NCBI GenBank assembly: GCA_020846575.1
Contig: JADLDQ010000302.1
Coordinates: 1 to 11,722, forward strand
Source: Burkholderiales bacterium
GTDB lineage: Bacteria > Pseudomonadota > Gammaproteobacteria > Burkholderiales > SG8-39
Direction: 5' to 3'
DNA: 11,722 bases
The notes under the pieces are model-generated. The model did not search any database. It was not told the origin of the DNA and saw nothing but the letters and a program-made list of their open reading frames with translations. The first letter of the stretch is position 1; each line of letters starts with the position of its first letter. Positions 1 to 6,718 of the stretch are shown here, one piece after another. Position numbers and translations under genes: made by a program.

Positions 1-182
1 GGCCATCGTCAAGAAGCGGCTCAACCTCTCGGCGAGCCTGTATGAAATCCTACAAATCCTGAGCCTGACCATGTTCGAGCGAACCCCATTGCATCAGCTA
101 CTTACATTGACGCCGCCCGAGCCCATCGCCGTCAATTCGGCCAATCAGCTGAATTTGTTCGAATAACGTTGGGACACTACTG
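1..182 (+). mobile_element. Right end of an IS4-type insertion sequence (left part outside window)
   Basis: This stretch holds the last 54 codons of an IS4-family transposase and a short tail that ends near GGGACACTACTG. The tail is the likely right terminal repeat. The left end is not in the window, so the terminal inverted repeat and the target duplication cannot be checked, and the boundary near 182 is a guess. The composition is visibly less GC-rich than the genes to the right, as expected for an inserted element. Confidence 0.6.
2..166 (+). CDS. IS4-family transposase, C-terminal fragment
   Basis: The open frame enters from the left edge and ends at TAA 164-166, giving 54 residues. It begins AIVKKRLNLSASLYEILQIL and ends with NQLNLFE. 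This pattern (IVKKRLNL.ASLYEILQILS, then a variable linker, then a terminal NQLNLF) is the usual C-terminus of a group of IS4-type DDE transposases. The last catalytic Glu of the DDE triad lies upstream of this point in the family, so no catalytic residue is visible here. The protein would cut and rejoin the ends of its own element. Whether the full gene is intact cannot be judged. Confidence 0.8.
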   Translation, partial: AIVKKRLNLSASLYEILQILSLTMFERTPLHQLLTLTPPEPIAVNSANQLNLFE

Positions 183-196
183 AAATGCGACAGTAG
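177..196. repeat. Perfect 6-bp inverted repeat at the IS/cyclase junction
   Basis: CTACTG (177-182) and CAGTAG (191-196) form a perfect inverted repeat around an 8-base spacer. It lies between the transposase stop and the cyclase ribosome binding site. It may be part of the IS terminal structure or a small hairpin in the cyclase leader. There is no T-run, so a terminator is unlikely. The short length makes chance possible. Confidence 0.35.
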
Positions 197-213
197 AACA
201 AGGAGGAAGGCGC

Positions 214-1269
214 ATGAGCAGCCGATGGAAGCAACGCCCGCCGGGATCGAACTGGGGCGAGTTCGGCCCGGACGACCAGCGTGGGCGCATGAACTACGTG
301 ACGGCGCAGAAGGTGCGCGAGGGCATCGCTGAGGTGAGGGAATACCTCACGTTCTGCCTGTCGCTGCCGCTCGACTACCCCGGCGGCAACGTCCTCAACC
401 CGCGCCGGCATCCACCGCGCATCGCGTCCACACACCGCGACGGCAGGAGCGCGGGTCAGCAGAACTTCTGCTGGACGTTCGACACCGAGAATCCGTTGCA
501 CACCGATGTCGGTAGCGACGACGTGGGTCTGCTAACGCTGCAGTACTCGACGCAATGGGACGGTTTCGCCCACATCGGCAGCAGGTTCGATGCCAACGGC
601 GACGGCGTGCCAGAGGTGGTGTTCTACAACGGATTCCGGGGCGGCGAGGACATCCGCCCGGCAACCGCGAACCCTGCCGCCGAGCCTTGGGCGCGCTACG
701 AAGGTTCGCACGCCGCGCGCCTCGGCGTGCACCACCTCGCTGAGCACGGCGCCCAAGGCCGTGGCGTCCTGGTCGACCTGTATCACCACTTCGGCCGCGA
801 GCGCCGGGCGCTGGGCTACGACGAGCTGATGCGCGTCCTGGAAGCCGATCGCGTCACGGTCGAGAAGGGCGACATGGTGTGCCTCTACACCGGTTTTGCC
901 GACGTGCTGCTTGAGATGCGCAAAGCGCCGCGTGCTGACCTGCTCAATGCGACCTGCACTGGGCTGGACGGGCGCGACGACAAGCTGCTCGAATGGATCT
1001 CGGCGAGCGGCCTAGCGGCGCTGATCGCGGACAACTACGCGGTGGAGATCATCCCGCATAGCCTGTATAAACCGGTGCCGCACGCCGCGCTGCCGCTTCA
1101 CGAGCACTGCCTGTTCAAGAACGGCATCCACTTGGGCGAGCTCTGGTACCTGAGCGAACTCGCCCGCTGGCTTCGCGAGCACGGCCGGAGCCGGTTTCTG
1201 CTCACCGCGCCGCCGCTGCGGCTGCCCGGCGTTGTGGGCTCGCCTGCGACGCCGATCGCCACCGTCTAG
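214..1269 (+). CDS. Cyclase family protein (kynurenine formamidase/isatin hydrolase fold)
   Basis: This 351-residue protein resembles the cyclase family (PF04199), metal-dependent hydrolases that open amides, lactams or lactones. The start is ATG 214, preceded by AAGGAGG at 200-206 with ideal spacing. The family metal motif HxGTHxDxxxH appears here as QYSTQWDGFAH (residues 110-120). Asp116 and His120 are kept, but the first and middle His are both Gln. The next residues (GSRFDANGDG, then YNGFRGG at 138-144) and the later ADNYAVE (272-278), LHEH (295-298) and NGIHLGE (303-309) fit the longer bacterial branch of about 320-350 residues. No signal peptide is seen, so it is probably cytoplasmic. 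It stands alone between an IS end and the convergent iclR gene. Its substrate is unknown, and a link to the acyl-CoA locus is only possible. Confidence 0.8.
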   Translation: MSSRWKQRPPGSNWGEFGPDDQRGRMNYVTAQKVREGIAEVREYLTFCLSLPLDYPGGNVLNPRRHPPRIASTHRDGRSAGQQNFCWTFDTENPLHTDVGSDDVGLLTLQYSTQWDGFAHIGSRFDANGDGVPEVVFYNGFRGGEDIRPATANPAAEPWARYEGSHAARLGVHHLAEHGAQGRGVLVDLYHHFGRERRALGYDELMRVLEADRVTVEKGDMVCLYTGFADVLLEMRKAPRADLLNATCTGLDGRDDKLLEWISASGLAALIADNYAVEIIPHSLYKPVPHAALPLHEHCLFKNGIHLGELWYLSELARWLREHGRSRFLLTAPPLRLPGVVGSPATPIATV

Positions 1270-2012
1270 CGCGCGCCGCCCTCCCCGGCCGCGGCGGCCT
1301 CGCGCCTTAGCGCCAGCAGCGCCGTGACATGGCGGCGCTCGCGCTGCCGGATGCGCTCGATCGGCCCGGCGATGACCGCGGCGTAGTCCTCCCTGTCGAT
1401 GACAACGAAGGTGGCGATGGCGCCGGTCTCCGCGATGTATTCGCCATAGGTCGCGAACCAGCCGCGCCCCACGCCGCGGGTAATGTCCGCTTCGAGCATC
1501 TCGCGCGAGGAGAGGGTCGCGGCGGTGCTGCGCGTGAGGCGCAGCCGATCGATCAGCGCCTCGCGCTCCCCCTCCGGCAAGGCGCCCAGCAGCGCCTTGC
1601 CCACGGCGCTGGAATGCAGCGGCCGCCGGTCGCCCACCTTAACAATGTAGCGCAGGCTCTGGTTGCTCTCGATCATCTCGACGTAAACCGCCTCGTCGCG
1701 CACGCGGCGCGCCAGCAGCACAGTCTCGCCGCACTGGTCGCGCAACCTCGTCAGGCGCGCCAGCAGCCAGGCTGGCAGCGGGTCGAAGCGCTCTAAGTCG
1801 GCAGCAAGGCGCGCCATGCGCCGAGTGGGGTAGTAGCCGCCGCCGCGCGGCGTTTCCACCAGGTAGCCGCGACCCTCCAGGGTCTTCACTAGGCCATGGC
1901 AGGTGGACATCGGCACCCGGATCTCGCGTGCCAGCTCCGACACGGTCATCGGCCTGTGCTGGCGCGAAAAGGCCTCCAGAATGTCCAGCGCACGGCGCGC
2001 GGCGCGCGGCAT
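1266..2012 (-). CDS. IclR family transcriptional regulator
   Basis: A 248-residue one-component regulator of usual IclR length. Residues 5-65 form the N-terminal winged helix-turn-helix, with the recognition region around TVSELAREIRVPMSTCHGLV (23-42) and a wing ending in GGGYYPTRRM. The rest is the IclR effector-binding domain, including LRYIVKVGDRRPLHSSAVGKALL. Such proteins bind small aromatic or organic acids and act as repressor or activator. It is the last gene of a minus-strand operon, 4 bases after the acyl-CoA ligase stop. The likely target is therefore the divergent control region at 4683-4771 that drives its own operon and the TRAP operon; this is inference from position. Its TAG stop overlaps the stop of the convergent cyclase gene. 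Confidence 0.92.
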   Translation of the reverse strand: MPRAARRALDILEAFSRQHRPMTVSELAREIRVPMSTCHGLVKTLEGRGYLVETPRGGGYYPTRRMARLAADLERFDPLPAWLLARLTRLRDQCGETVLLARRVRDEAVYVEMIESNQSLRYIVKVGDRRPLHSSAVGKALLGALPEGEREALIDRLRLTRSTAATLSSREMLEADITRGVGRGWFATYGEYIAETGAIATFVVIDREDYAAVIAGPIERIRQRERRHVTALLALRREAAAAGEGGAR

Positions 2013-2016
2013 GGGC

Positions 2017-3525
2017 TCAGGCGCCCCGCAGGAGCGGGCGTAGGTCGGTCACCGGACCGCGCGCGATCTTCATCTCGAAGCGCTTCACTTTCTCGGTCGG
2101 AGTCTTGAGGATCGCCTCGGCCAACTCGAGCAGCCTCGGCAGCTTGTGCCGCGGCAGCCTCTCCTCGAGATGGCGCACCAGCGCCAGCGGGTCGAGCGCC
2201 CCCCGCGGCACCGCGACCAACTTGATCTCTTCCTCCAGGATCTCGTCGGGCACGCCGACCGCAGCGCAATCGCGCACCGACGGGTGCGACAGCGCAGCGA
2301 GCTCGATCTCCGCCGGGGAGATCATCTCCCCCGCGCGGCGGATGAGATCCTTCTTGCGGCCCTCGAAGTAAAGGAATCCGTCGGCGTCAAAGCGGCCGAG
2401 GTCACCGGTATGGAACCAAAGGTTACCCGAGGCATTGACGGTCTCCTCCGGCTGCTCGAAATAGCCGGCGGTCATGACGTGCGGCTGCAGCGGCCGGACC
2501 GCAATCTCGCCAGTGCGGCCGGGCTCGAGCGGGTGATCGCCATCGTCGACCACCACGACGACAAAGTCCTCGCGCACGGCTCCCACCGAGCCGAAGCGTG
2601 CCCTCGCCTGCGAGTTGATGGTCACCATGCCGCCGGTCTCGGTCATGCCGTAGAGCTCGTGCACGCGCACGCCGAGCGCGGTCTCGATCCGCTGCCAGAC
2701 CTTCGGGGGCGCGCCGCCGCCCACGCACCAGCGCAGGCCGGTGGCAGCCGGTGCCTCCTCGCCGAAATGCTTGGCGAGGATGCTGAGCACAGTACCGACG
2801 TAGGTGAAGCCAGTAGCGCCGCTGGCCCGAGCGGTGTCGAGGAAGGTCGACACGCTGAATCGCGGGCACAGCACCAGCGAACACCCCACCGTGAGCGCCG
2901 ACATGACAGCGTACATCTGCGGGTTGGCATGGAACAGCGGCAGGAACACCATGACCCGGTCTGCCGCAGTGATGCCGATGGCCGAGGTGATCATTCGGCC
3001 GATCGCGAGGTAGGACTCATTAGGAATGGTCACGCCCTTGGGCCGGCCGGTGGTGCCCGAGGTATAGAGGATGCTCACGATCTCTGCGGGTTCGGACGGC
3101 GGCAGGTCCGCCGCCGGCAGGCCCCGGGTCTCGGCTTCCAGGCGCGCCTCGTCGAGCGCCAAGAACCGGCACGCGCCGGCGGGGTCCGCCTGCGGCCGCA
3201 TGCCCTCGAGGTCGCGCTCCGCGAGCAGCAGGCGCGCACCGCTGTGGCGGATGAGATAGCCGTAATCCGCCGCGGTGAGTTCGGTGTTCGCGGGCACCGG
3301 CACCGCGCCCGCCGCCATAGCCCCCAGCCAGAGGTAGAGGAACAGCGGCCGGTTGCCGACCACCACGAGAATGCGGTCCCCGCGCGCCACGCCCTGCTGC
3401 CGCAACCAGGTGGCGGTGCGCCGCACCGTGTCATGGCAGGCGCCGAAGGACAGCGGATCGCCCGGGCCCGCGACGAAAGGCGCCGTGCCTTGGCGCTGGG
3501 CGAGTTCGGTGAGACGGTGGAGCAT
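2017..3525 (-). CDS. AMP-forming acyl-CoA synthetase (ANL superfamily)
   Basis: A 502-residue acid:CoA ligase, which activates a carboxylate with ATP and then transfers it to CoA. The start is ATG 3525-3523, which shares one base with the upstream dehydrogenase stop (TGATG); the same frame stays open farther upstream only as an antisense-type artefact. Visible motifs are the phosphate-binding loop YTSGTTGRPKG (154-164), LYGMTETGG (291-299), FHTGD (371-375) with the ribose-binding Asp, the hinge region GRKKDLIRRAGE (389-400) and the A10 region KTPTEKVKR (474-482) with catalytic Lys479. A10 usually reads P.TxxGK, but here Glu precedes the Lys. General similarity is to medium-chain, aryl or crotonobetaine-type ligases; the substrate cannot be named. 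It is presumably the entry step for the acid brought in by the divergent TRAP transporter. Confidence 0.92.
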   Translation of the reverse strand: MLHRLTELAQRQGTAPFVAGPGDPLSFGACHDTVRRTATWLRQQGVARGDRILVVVGNRPLFLYLWLGAMAAGAVPVPANTELTAADYGYLIRHSGARLLLAERDLEGMRPQADPAGACRFLALDEARLEAETRGLPAADLPPSEPAEIVSILYTSGTTGRPKGVTIPNESYLAIGRMITSAIGITAADRVMVFLPLFHANPQMYAVMSALTVGCSLVLCPRFSVSTFLDTARASGATGFTYVGTVLSILAKHFGEEAPAATGLRWCVGGGAPPKVWQRIETALGVRVHELYGMTETGGMVTINSQARARFGSVGAVREDFVVVVVDDGDHPLEPGRTGEIAVRPLQPHVMTAGYFEQPEETVNASGNLWFHTGDLGRFDADGFLYFEGRKKDLIRRAGEMISPAEIELAALSHPSVRDCAAVGVPDEILEEEIKLVAVPRGALDPLALVRHLEERLPRHKLPRLLELAEAILKTPTEKVKRFEMKIARGPVTDLRPLLRGA

Positions 3526-4682
3526 CAGGCGCCCGCAGGCAGGCGCGCCAGGGTCTTGGCGATGGTGTTCTTCAGGATCTCGCTCGAGCCGCCGGCGATC
3601 TCGTAGGCCTTGGCGTCGCGCAGGAAGCGCCCGAACGGGCTGGTGGTGCGCACGCCGTGCGCGCCGCAGACCTGCACCGCCATCGCCGCGACGTCGGTCG
3701 CCACGCCGGCGGCGAAGAGCTTGGCCTGGCTTGCCCAGCGCGCGATGTCCTCGCCGCGATTGAGCGCGTCGGCGGCGCGGCAGGCGAGCAGCCGCCCCGC
3801 GTCCAGGCGCGTCACCGCGTCGGCGAAGTACCACTGGATGCCCTGCATGTCGAACACCGTGGCGTCGAAGACCTTGCGGCGCCGGGCATGGGCGAGCGCG
3901 CCATCGAACGCGGCGCGCCCGATGCCCAGGCTGATCGCGGCGGCCATGGTGCGCGAGTAGTCCAGCACGGTGACCGCCTGGCGCACGCCGCGCCCCTCCT
4001 CGCCGATCATGTGGTCGGCCGGGATGCGCACGTCGGCGAGGCGCAGGTCGATGTGCGGCCCGTTGCGCAGGCCGAAGGTCGCCGTGCTGTGGCCCTGATG
4101 GATGCCCACCCCCGGGGTATCGCGCGGGACGAGGAACACCGTGACGCCGCGCTCGGTCTCGGCCAGGATCACGAACACCTCGGCCGCCGAGCCCGAGGTG
4201 ATGAACGACTTCTCCCCGCGCAGCAGCCAGCCGTCGCCGTCGCGCACCGCCTTGGTGTCCAGGCTGCGGATGTCGCTGCCATGGTTCGCCTCGGTGAGCG
4301 CGTAGGAGGTGATCAGCCCGCCGGGGAACTGCGGCAGGTACCGCGCCCGCACCGTTTCCGCCCCGTAGAGCTGCAGCATCATCTGCGCCTGGAAGATCGT
4401 GATCAGGCTGATGCCCACCGCCGCGCTGTAATACGAGACTTCCTCGAACACCGCCAGCGCATGGCGGAAGCCGCGCCCGCCGCCGCCGTAGCGCTGGGGC
4501 AGGAACACGCTGGCGTAACCGGCCGCCGCGAGCGCGCGGATCGGCGCCACCGGGTAGTAGTCGCGCGCGTCGATGTCGTCCGCGACCGGGGCCAGCTGCG
4601 CGGCGCAGAACGCGCGCAGGTCGCGCACGAACCCGGCCTCGACGCAGGGCTCCCACAGCGGCGACGTGCCGGCCAGCGTCAT
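3525..4682 (-). CDS. Acyl-CoA dehydrogenase family protein
   Basis: A 385-residue FAD-dependent acyl-CoA dehydrogenase of normal length, with an N-terminal helical domain (about 15-125), a central beta domain starting at YALTEANHGSD (127-137), and a C-terminal helical domain (about 235-385) with CGAHGV (339-344) and LRDAKAYEI (354-362). It should oxidise an acyl-CoA at C2-C3 and pass electrons to ETF. Both usual catalytic-base sites seem empty. The MCAD-type Glu site (IYEGT) reads IAGGS with Gly364, and the isovaleryl-type Glu site (LDLER) reads LDYSR with Ser243; both readings come from alignment by eye. ATG 4682 is the only good start, since an in-frame stop lies eight codons upstream. The Shine-Dalgarno is weak. 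It is the first gene of the operon with the ligase and iclR, under a strong promoter at 4717-4744. Confidence 0.9.
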   Translation of the reverse strand: MTLAGTSPLWEPCVEAGFVRDLRAFCAAQLAPVADDIDARDYYPVAPIRALAAAGYASVFLPQRYGGGGRGFRHALAVFEEVSYYSAAVGISLITIFQAQMMLQLYGAETVRARYLPQFPGGLITSYALTEANHGSDIRSLDTKAVRDGDGWLLRGEKSFITSGSAAEVFVILAETERGVTVFLVPRDTPGVGIHQGHSTATFGLRNGPHIDLRLADVRIPADHMIGEEGRGVRQAVTVLDYSRTMAAAISLGIGRAAFDGALAHARRRKVFDATVFDMQGIQWYFADAVTRLDAGRLLACRAADALNRGEDIARWASQAKLFAAGVATDVAAMAVQVCGAHGVRTTSPFGRFLRDAKAYEIAGGSSEILKNTIAKTLARLPAGA

Positions 4683-4696
4683 TTCAGTATTCTGAA
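4683..4696. promoter_or_regulatory. Inverted repeat TTCAG-N4-CTGAA, candidate operator 1
   Basis: Perfect 5-bp arms (4683-4687 and 4692-4696) lie immediately upstream of the dehydrogenase start codon, inside its predicted leader. A dimeric regulator such as the IclR protein encoded in the operon could bind here. Alternatively, a small RNA hairpin could influence translation from the start, which lacks a clear ribosome binding site. Function is inferred from position only. Confidence 0.4.
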
Positions 4697-4707
4697 TGCG
4701 ATATCAC

Positions 4708-4719
4708 AATGTTGACATT
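4708..4719. promoter_or_regulatory. Inverted repeat AATGT-TG-ACATT, candidate operator 2
   Basis: A perfect 12-base inverted repeat with a two-base centre. It covers the -10 to +1 part of the minus-strand promoter and most of the consensus -35 of the plus-strand promoter. A protein bound here would block or tune both divergent operons at once. The best candidate is the IclR regulator encoded at 1266-2012. No binding consensus for that protein is known to me. Confidence 0.45.
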
Positions 4720-4741
4720 ATAGGGAGGCGCCCGGTACTGT
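4712..4741 (+). promoter_or_regulatory. Possible sigma-70 promoter for the TRAP operon
   Basis: A perfect -35 TTGACA sits at 4712-4717. The best -10 candidates 16-18 bases later are poor (TACTGT at 4736-4741 with 18-base spacing matches 3 of 6). A promoter with a good -35 and a weak -10 might need an activator, but the match may also be chance. The transcript would begin about 25 bases before the dctP start. Confidence 0.4.
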
Positions 4742-4744
4742 CCA
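4717..4744 (-). promoter_or_regulatory. Sigma-70 promoter for the acyl-CoA dehydrogenase operon
   Basis: Reading the minus strand, TGGACA (4744-4739) is followed after 16 bases by a perfect TATAAT (4722-4717). The expected start of transcription is near 4710, giving a leader of about 28 bases before ATG 4682. This is the strongest promoter match seen in the window. It overlaps the plus-strand -35 by one base and is covered by the 4708-4719 inverted repeat. Confidence 0.6.
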
Positions 4745-4771
4745 GTCATCGAATCGGAGGTGGGTGCCAAG

Positions 4772-5797
4772 ATGACCACGATGCGAAGCATGCTGGCGGC
4801 GGCGCTGGCCTGCCTGCTGGCCGCGCCGGCCGCGCAGGCGCAGGACAAGATCAACCTCAAGGTGGGCGACCGCTATCCCGCCGGCCACTACATCCCCGAG
4901 TACGCCACCAAGTTCTGGATGGACGGCGTCACCAAGGCCACCGGCGGCCAGGTGACGTTCCAGTACTTCGGCGGCCAGCAGCTGGGCAAGGCCGCGGACA
5001 TGCTCGCGCTCACCCTGGCCGGGGTCGCGGACGTGGGCGAGATCATCCCGTCCTATGTCGCCGAGAAGCTGCCTCTGTCCACGGTGTCCGAGCTGCCGGG
5101 GCTGTTCGGCAGCTCCTGCCAGGGCGGGCTGGCCGCATTCGACCTGGTGCGCCCGGGCGGATTCATCGACCGGCAGGAGTACGTGCCCAACGGCGTGCGC
5201 CTGCTGTTCATGCTGGTGCTCAGCCCGTACCAGGTCTACGCGCGGCAGAAGCTCGACAGCCTGGCCGCCTTCAAGGGCGTCAAGATCCGCTCCAGCGGCC
5301 CGGGCATGGACCTGTCGATCCGGCGCATCGGCGCGGTGCCGGTGCGCATCAGCGCCACCGAGCTGCATGAGGCGCTGTCGCGCGGCACCGTCGACGGCGC
5401 GATCTTCCCGGCGGCCAGCATCCTGCAGTACGACCTCACGCCGTTCCTCAAGTCCGGCACGGTCGGGGAGAACTTCGGCAGCGTGGTGATCTCCTACGGC
5501 ATCAGCGAGCGCAAGTGGAAGCAGCTGCCCGCGGCCGTCCAGAAAGCCATGACCGACGTGGGCGTCGAGGCGACCCGGCGCACCTGCGGCCTGCTGGACG
5601 AGGACGACCGCAAGGCCGCCGAGAAGCTGCGCGAGAAGGGCACCGCAGTCGCCGCGCTGCCGCCCGCGGAAAAGGCCAAGCTGCTCGCGGAGCTGGCGCC
5701 GGTGGCAAAGGAGTGGGCGGCGGACCTGGACCGCAAGGGCCGCCAGGGTTCGGAAGCGCTGCGCCAGTTCACGGAAGCCACCAAGAAGTACAAGTGA
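4772..5797 (+). CDS. dctP: TRAP transporter solute-binding protein (DctP type)
   Basis: A periplasmic binding protein of 341 residues that captures an organic acid for the TRAP membrane subunits encoded downstream. I chose ATG 4772 because GGAGGT at 4756-4761 sits 10 bases before it; the in-frame GTG at 4760 would overlap that site. An N-terminal signal peptide runs to about residue 23 (hydrophobic AAALACLLAAPAAQA, cleavage after AQA). Typical DctP elements are GGQQLGKAADML (67-78), FKGVKIRS (167-174) with Arg173 where the family's carboxylate-binding Arg is expected, and ELHEALSRGTVDGA (197-210). The gene overlaps the SDR gene by 4 bases (GTGA). The symbol names the subunit type only; the ligand is unknown, though a monocarboxylate fits the neighbouring CoA ligase. 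Confidence 0.92.
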   Translation: MTTMRSMLAAALACLLAAPAAQAQDKINLKVGDRYPAGHYIPEYATKFWMDGVTKATGGQVTFQYFGGQQLGKAADMLALTLAGVADVGEIIPSYVAEKLPLSTVSELPGLFGSSCQGGLAAFDLVRPGGFIDRQEYVPNGVRLLFMLVLSPYQVYARQKLDSLAAFKGVKIRSSGPGMDLSIRRIGAVPVRISATELHEALSRGTVDGAIFPAASILQYDLTPFLKSGTVGENFGSVVISYGISERKWKQLPAAVQKAMTDVGVEATRRTCGLLDEDDRKAAEKLREKGTAVAALPPAEKAKLLAELAPVAKEWAADLDRKGRQGSEALRQFTEATKKYK

Positions 5798-6705
5798 GCC
5801 TCCTGCAGGGCAGGTCGATCGTCGTCACCGGCGCGGGCCGCGGCATCGGCCGCGAGACCGCGCTGTTGTGCGCGCGGCTCGGCGCGAGCGTGATCGTCAA
5901 CGACCCGGGCGTGAGCGAGACCGGCACCGGCGGCGACCCGGGACCCGCCGCCGAGGTGGTGCGCGAGATCGAGGCCTGCGGTGGCCGTGCGGTGGCCAGC
6001 CTGGACTCGGTCGCGGACTGGGTCGGCGCGCAACGACTGGTCGGCGCCGCCCTGTCCGCCTTCGGCCGCCTGGACGGCGTCGTCAACAACGCCGCCATCC
6101 TGCGCGACAAGATCTTCCACCAGCTCGACCCGGCGGACTGGGACGCGGTGGTGAAGACCGACCTCTACGGCCCGTTCTACGTCAGCCGCGCCGCCGCGCC
6201 GCACTTCCGCGAGCAATCCTCCGGTGCCATGGTGCACATGACCTCGGGCTCGGCGCTCATCGGCAACTTGGCGCAGGCCCACTACATGGCGGCGAAGCTG
6301 GGCGTGGTCGGGCTGTCGAAGTCGATCGCGCTCGACATGGCGCGCTACAACGTGCGCTCCAACTGCGTCTCGCCGACCGCGATGAGCCGGCTGACCGGGA
6401 CCATTCCCACCTCGAGCAGGGGCGGTGCCGAGCGCCTGCGCCAGCTGGAGAAGGCCGCGCCGGCCAAGATCGCCGCGCTGGTCGCGTTCCTGCTTTCCGA
6501 CCTTGCCCGGGAAGTGAACGGCCAGGTGATCGGCGCGCGGGCGAACGAACTGTACGTCTACAGCCAGACTCGGCCGCTGCGACTGGTCTCACGCTCGGAG
6601 GGCTGGACGGCGCAGTCGATCGCCGAAGTGGCGCTGCCGGCGCTGCGGCCTGCCTTCACCCCGCTCGAGCGGACCTCGGACGTGTTCAGCTGGGACCCGC
6701 TCTAG
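5794..6705 (+). CDS. Short-chain dehydrogenase/reductase, MFE-2 (17beta-HSD4)-like
   Basis: A 303-residue NAD(P)-dependent dehydrogenase. The start is GTG 5794, in the GTGA overlap with the dctP stop; the frame is open upstream but only antisense or shadow to dctP. Visible motifs are the nucleotide-binding loop TGAGRGIG (12-19), NDPG near residue 37, NNAAILRDK (98-106), catalytic Ser151, and Tyr164-x3-Lys168 in AHYMAAK. Three traits resemble the (3R)-hydroxyacyl-CoA dehydrogenase domain of peroxisomal multifunctional enzyme 2 and its bacterial relatives: the VNDPGVSETGTGGDPGPA segment, AILRDKIF, and a C-terminal extension ending DVFSWDPL. It probably oxidises a 3-hydroxyacyl-CoA to the 3-keto form. 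Its place inside a TRAP operon suggests action on the imported acid after CoA activation. Exact substrate and stereochemistry are not evident. Confidence 0.88.
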   Translation: MSLLQGRSIVVTGAGRGIGRETALLCARLGASVIVNDPGVSETGTGGDPGPAAEVVREIEACGGRAVASLDSVADWVGAQRLVGAALSAFGRLDGVVNNAAILRDKIFHQLDPADWDAVVKTDLYGPFYVSRAAAPHFREQSSGAMVHMTSGSALIGNLAQAHYMAAKLGVVGLSKSIALDMARYNVRSNCVSPTAMSRLTGTIPTSSRGGAERLRQLEKAAPAKIAALVAFLLSDLAREVNGQVIGARANELYVYSQTRPLRLVSRSEGWTAQSIAEVALPALRPAFTPLERTSDVFSWDPL

Positions 6706-6718
6706 GGCGGACCGGCGC

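Noticed and set aside
3526..4656. Open frame on the minus strand continuing upstream of the acyl-CoA ligase, giving an apparent 879-residue fusion
   Set aside because: The upstream part is a +1-type shadow of the acyl-CoA dehydrogenase, rich in Arg, Ala and Gly with no family features. The ligase family N-terminus fits ATG 3525.
3657..4715. Long plus-strand frame opposite the acyl-CoA dehydrogenase
   Set aside because: It has no recognisable domain, and His/Arg/Ala-rich composition mirrors codon bias of the sense gene.
4760..4771. GTG 4760 as the dctP start
   Set aside because: It overlaps the GGAGGT ribosome binding site. ATG 4772 has proper spacing and still leaves a complete signal peptide.
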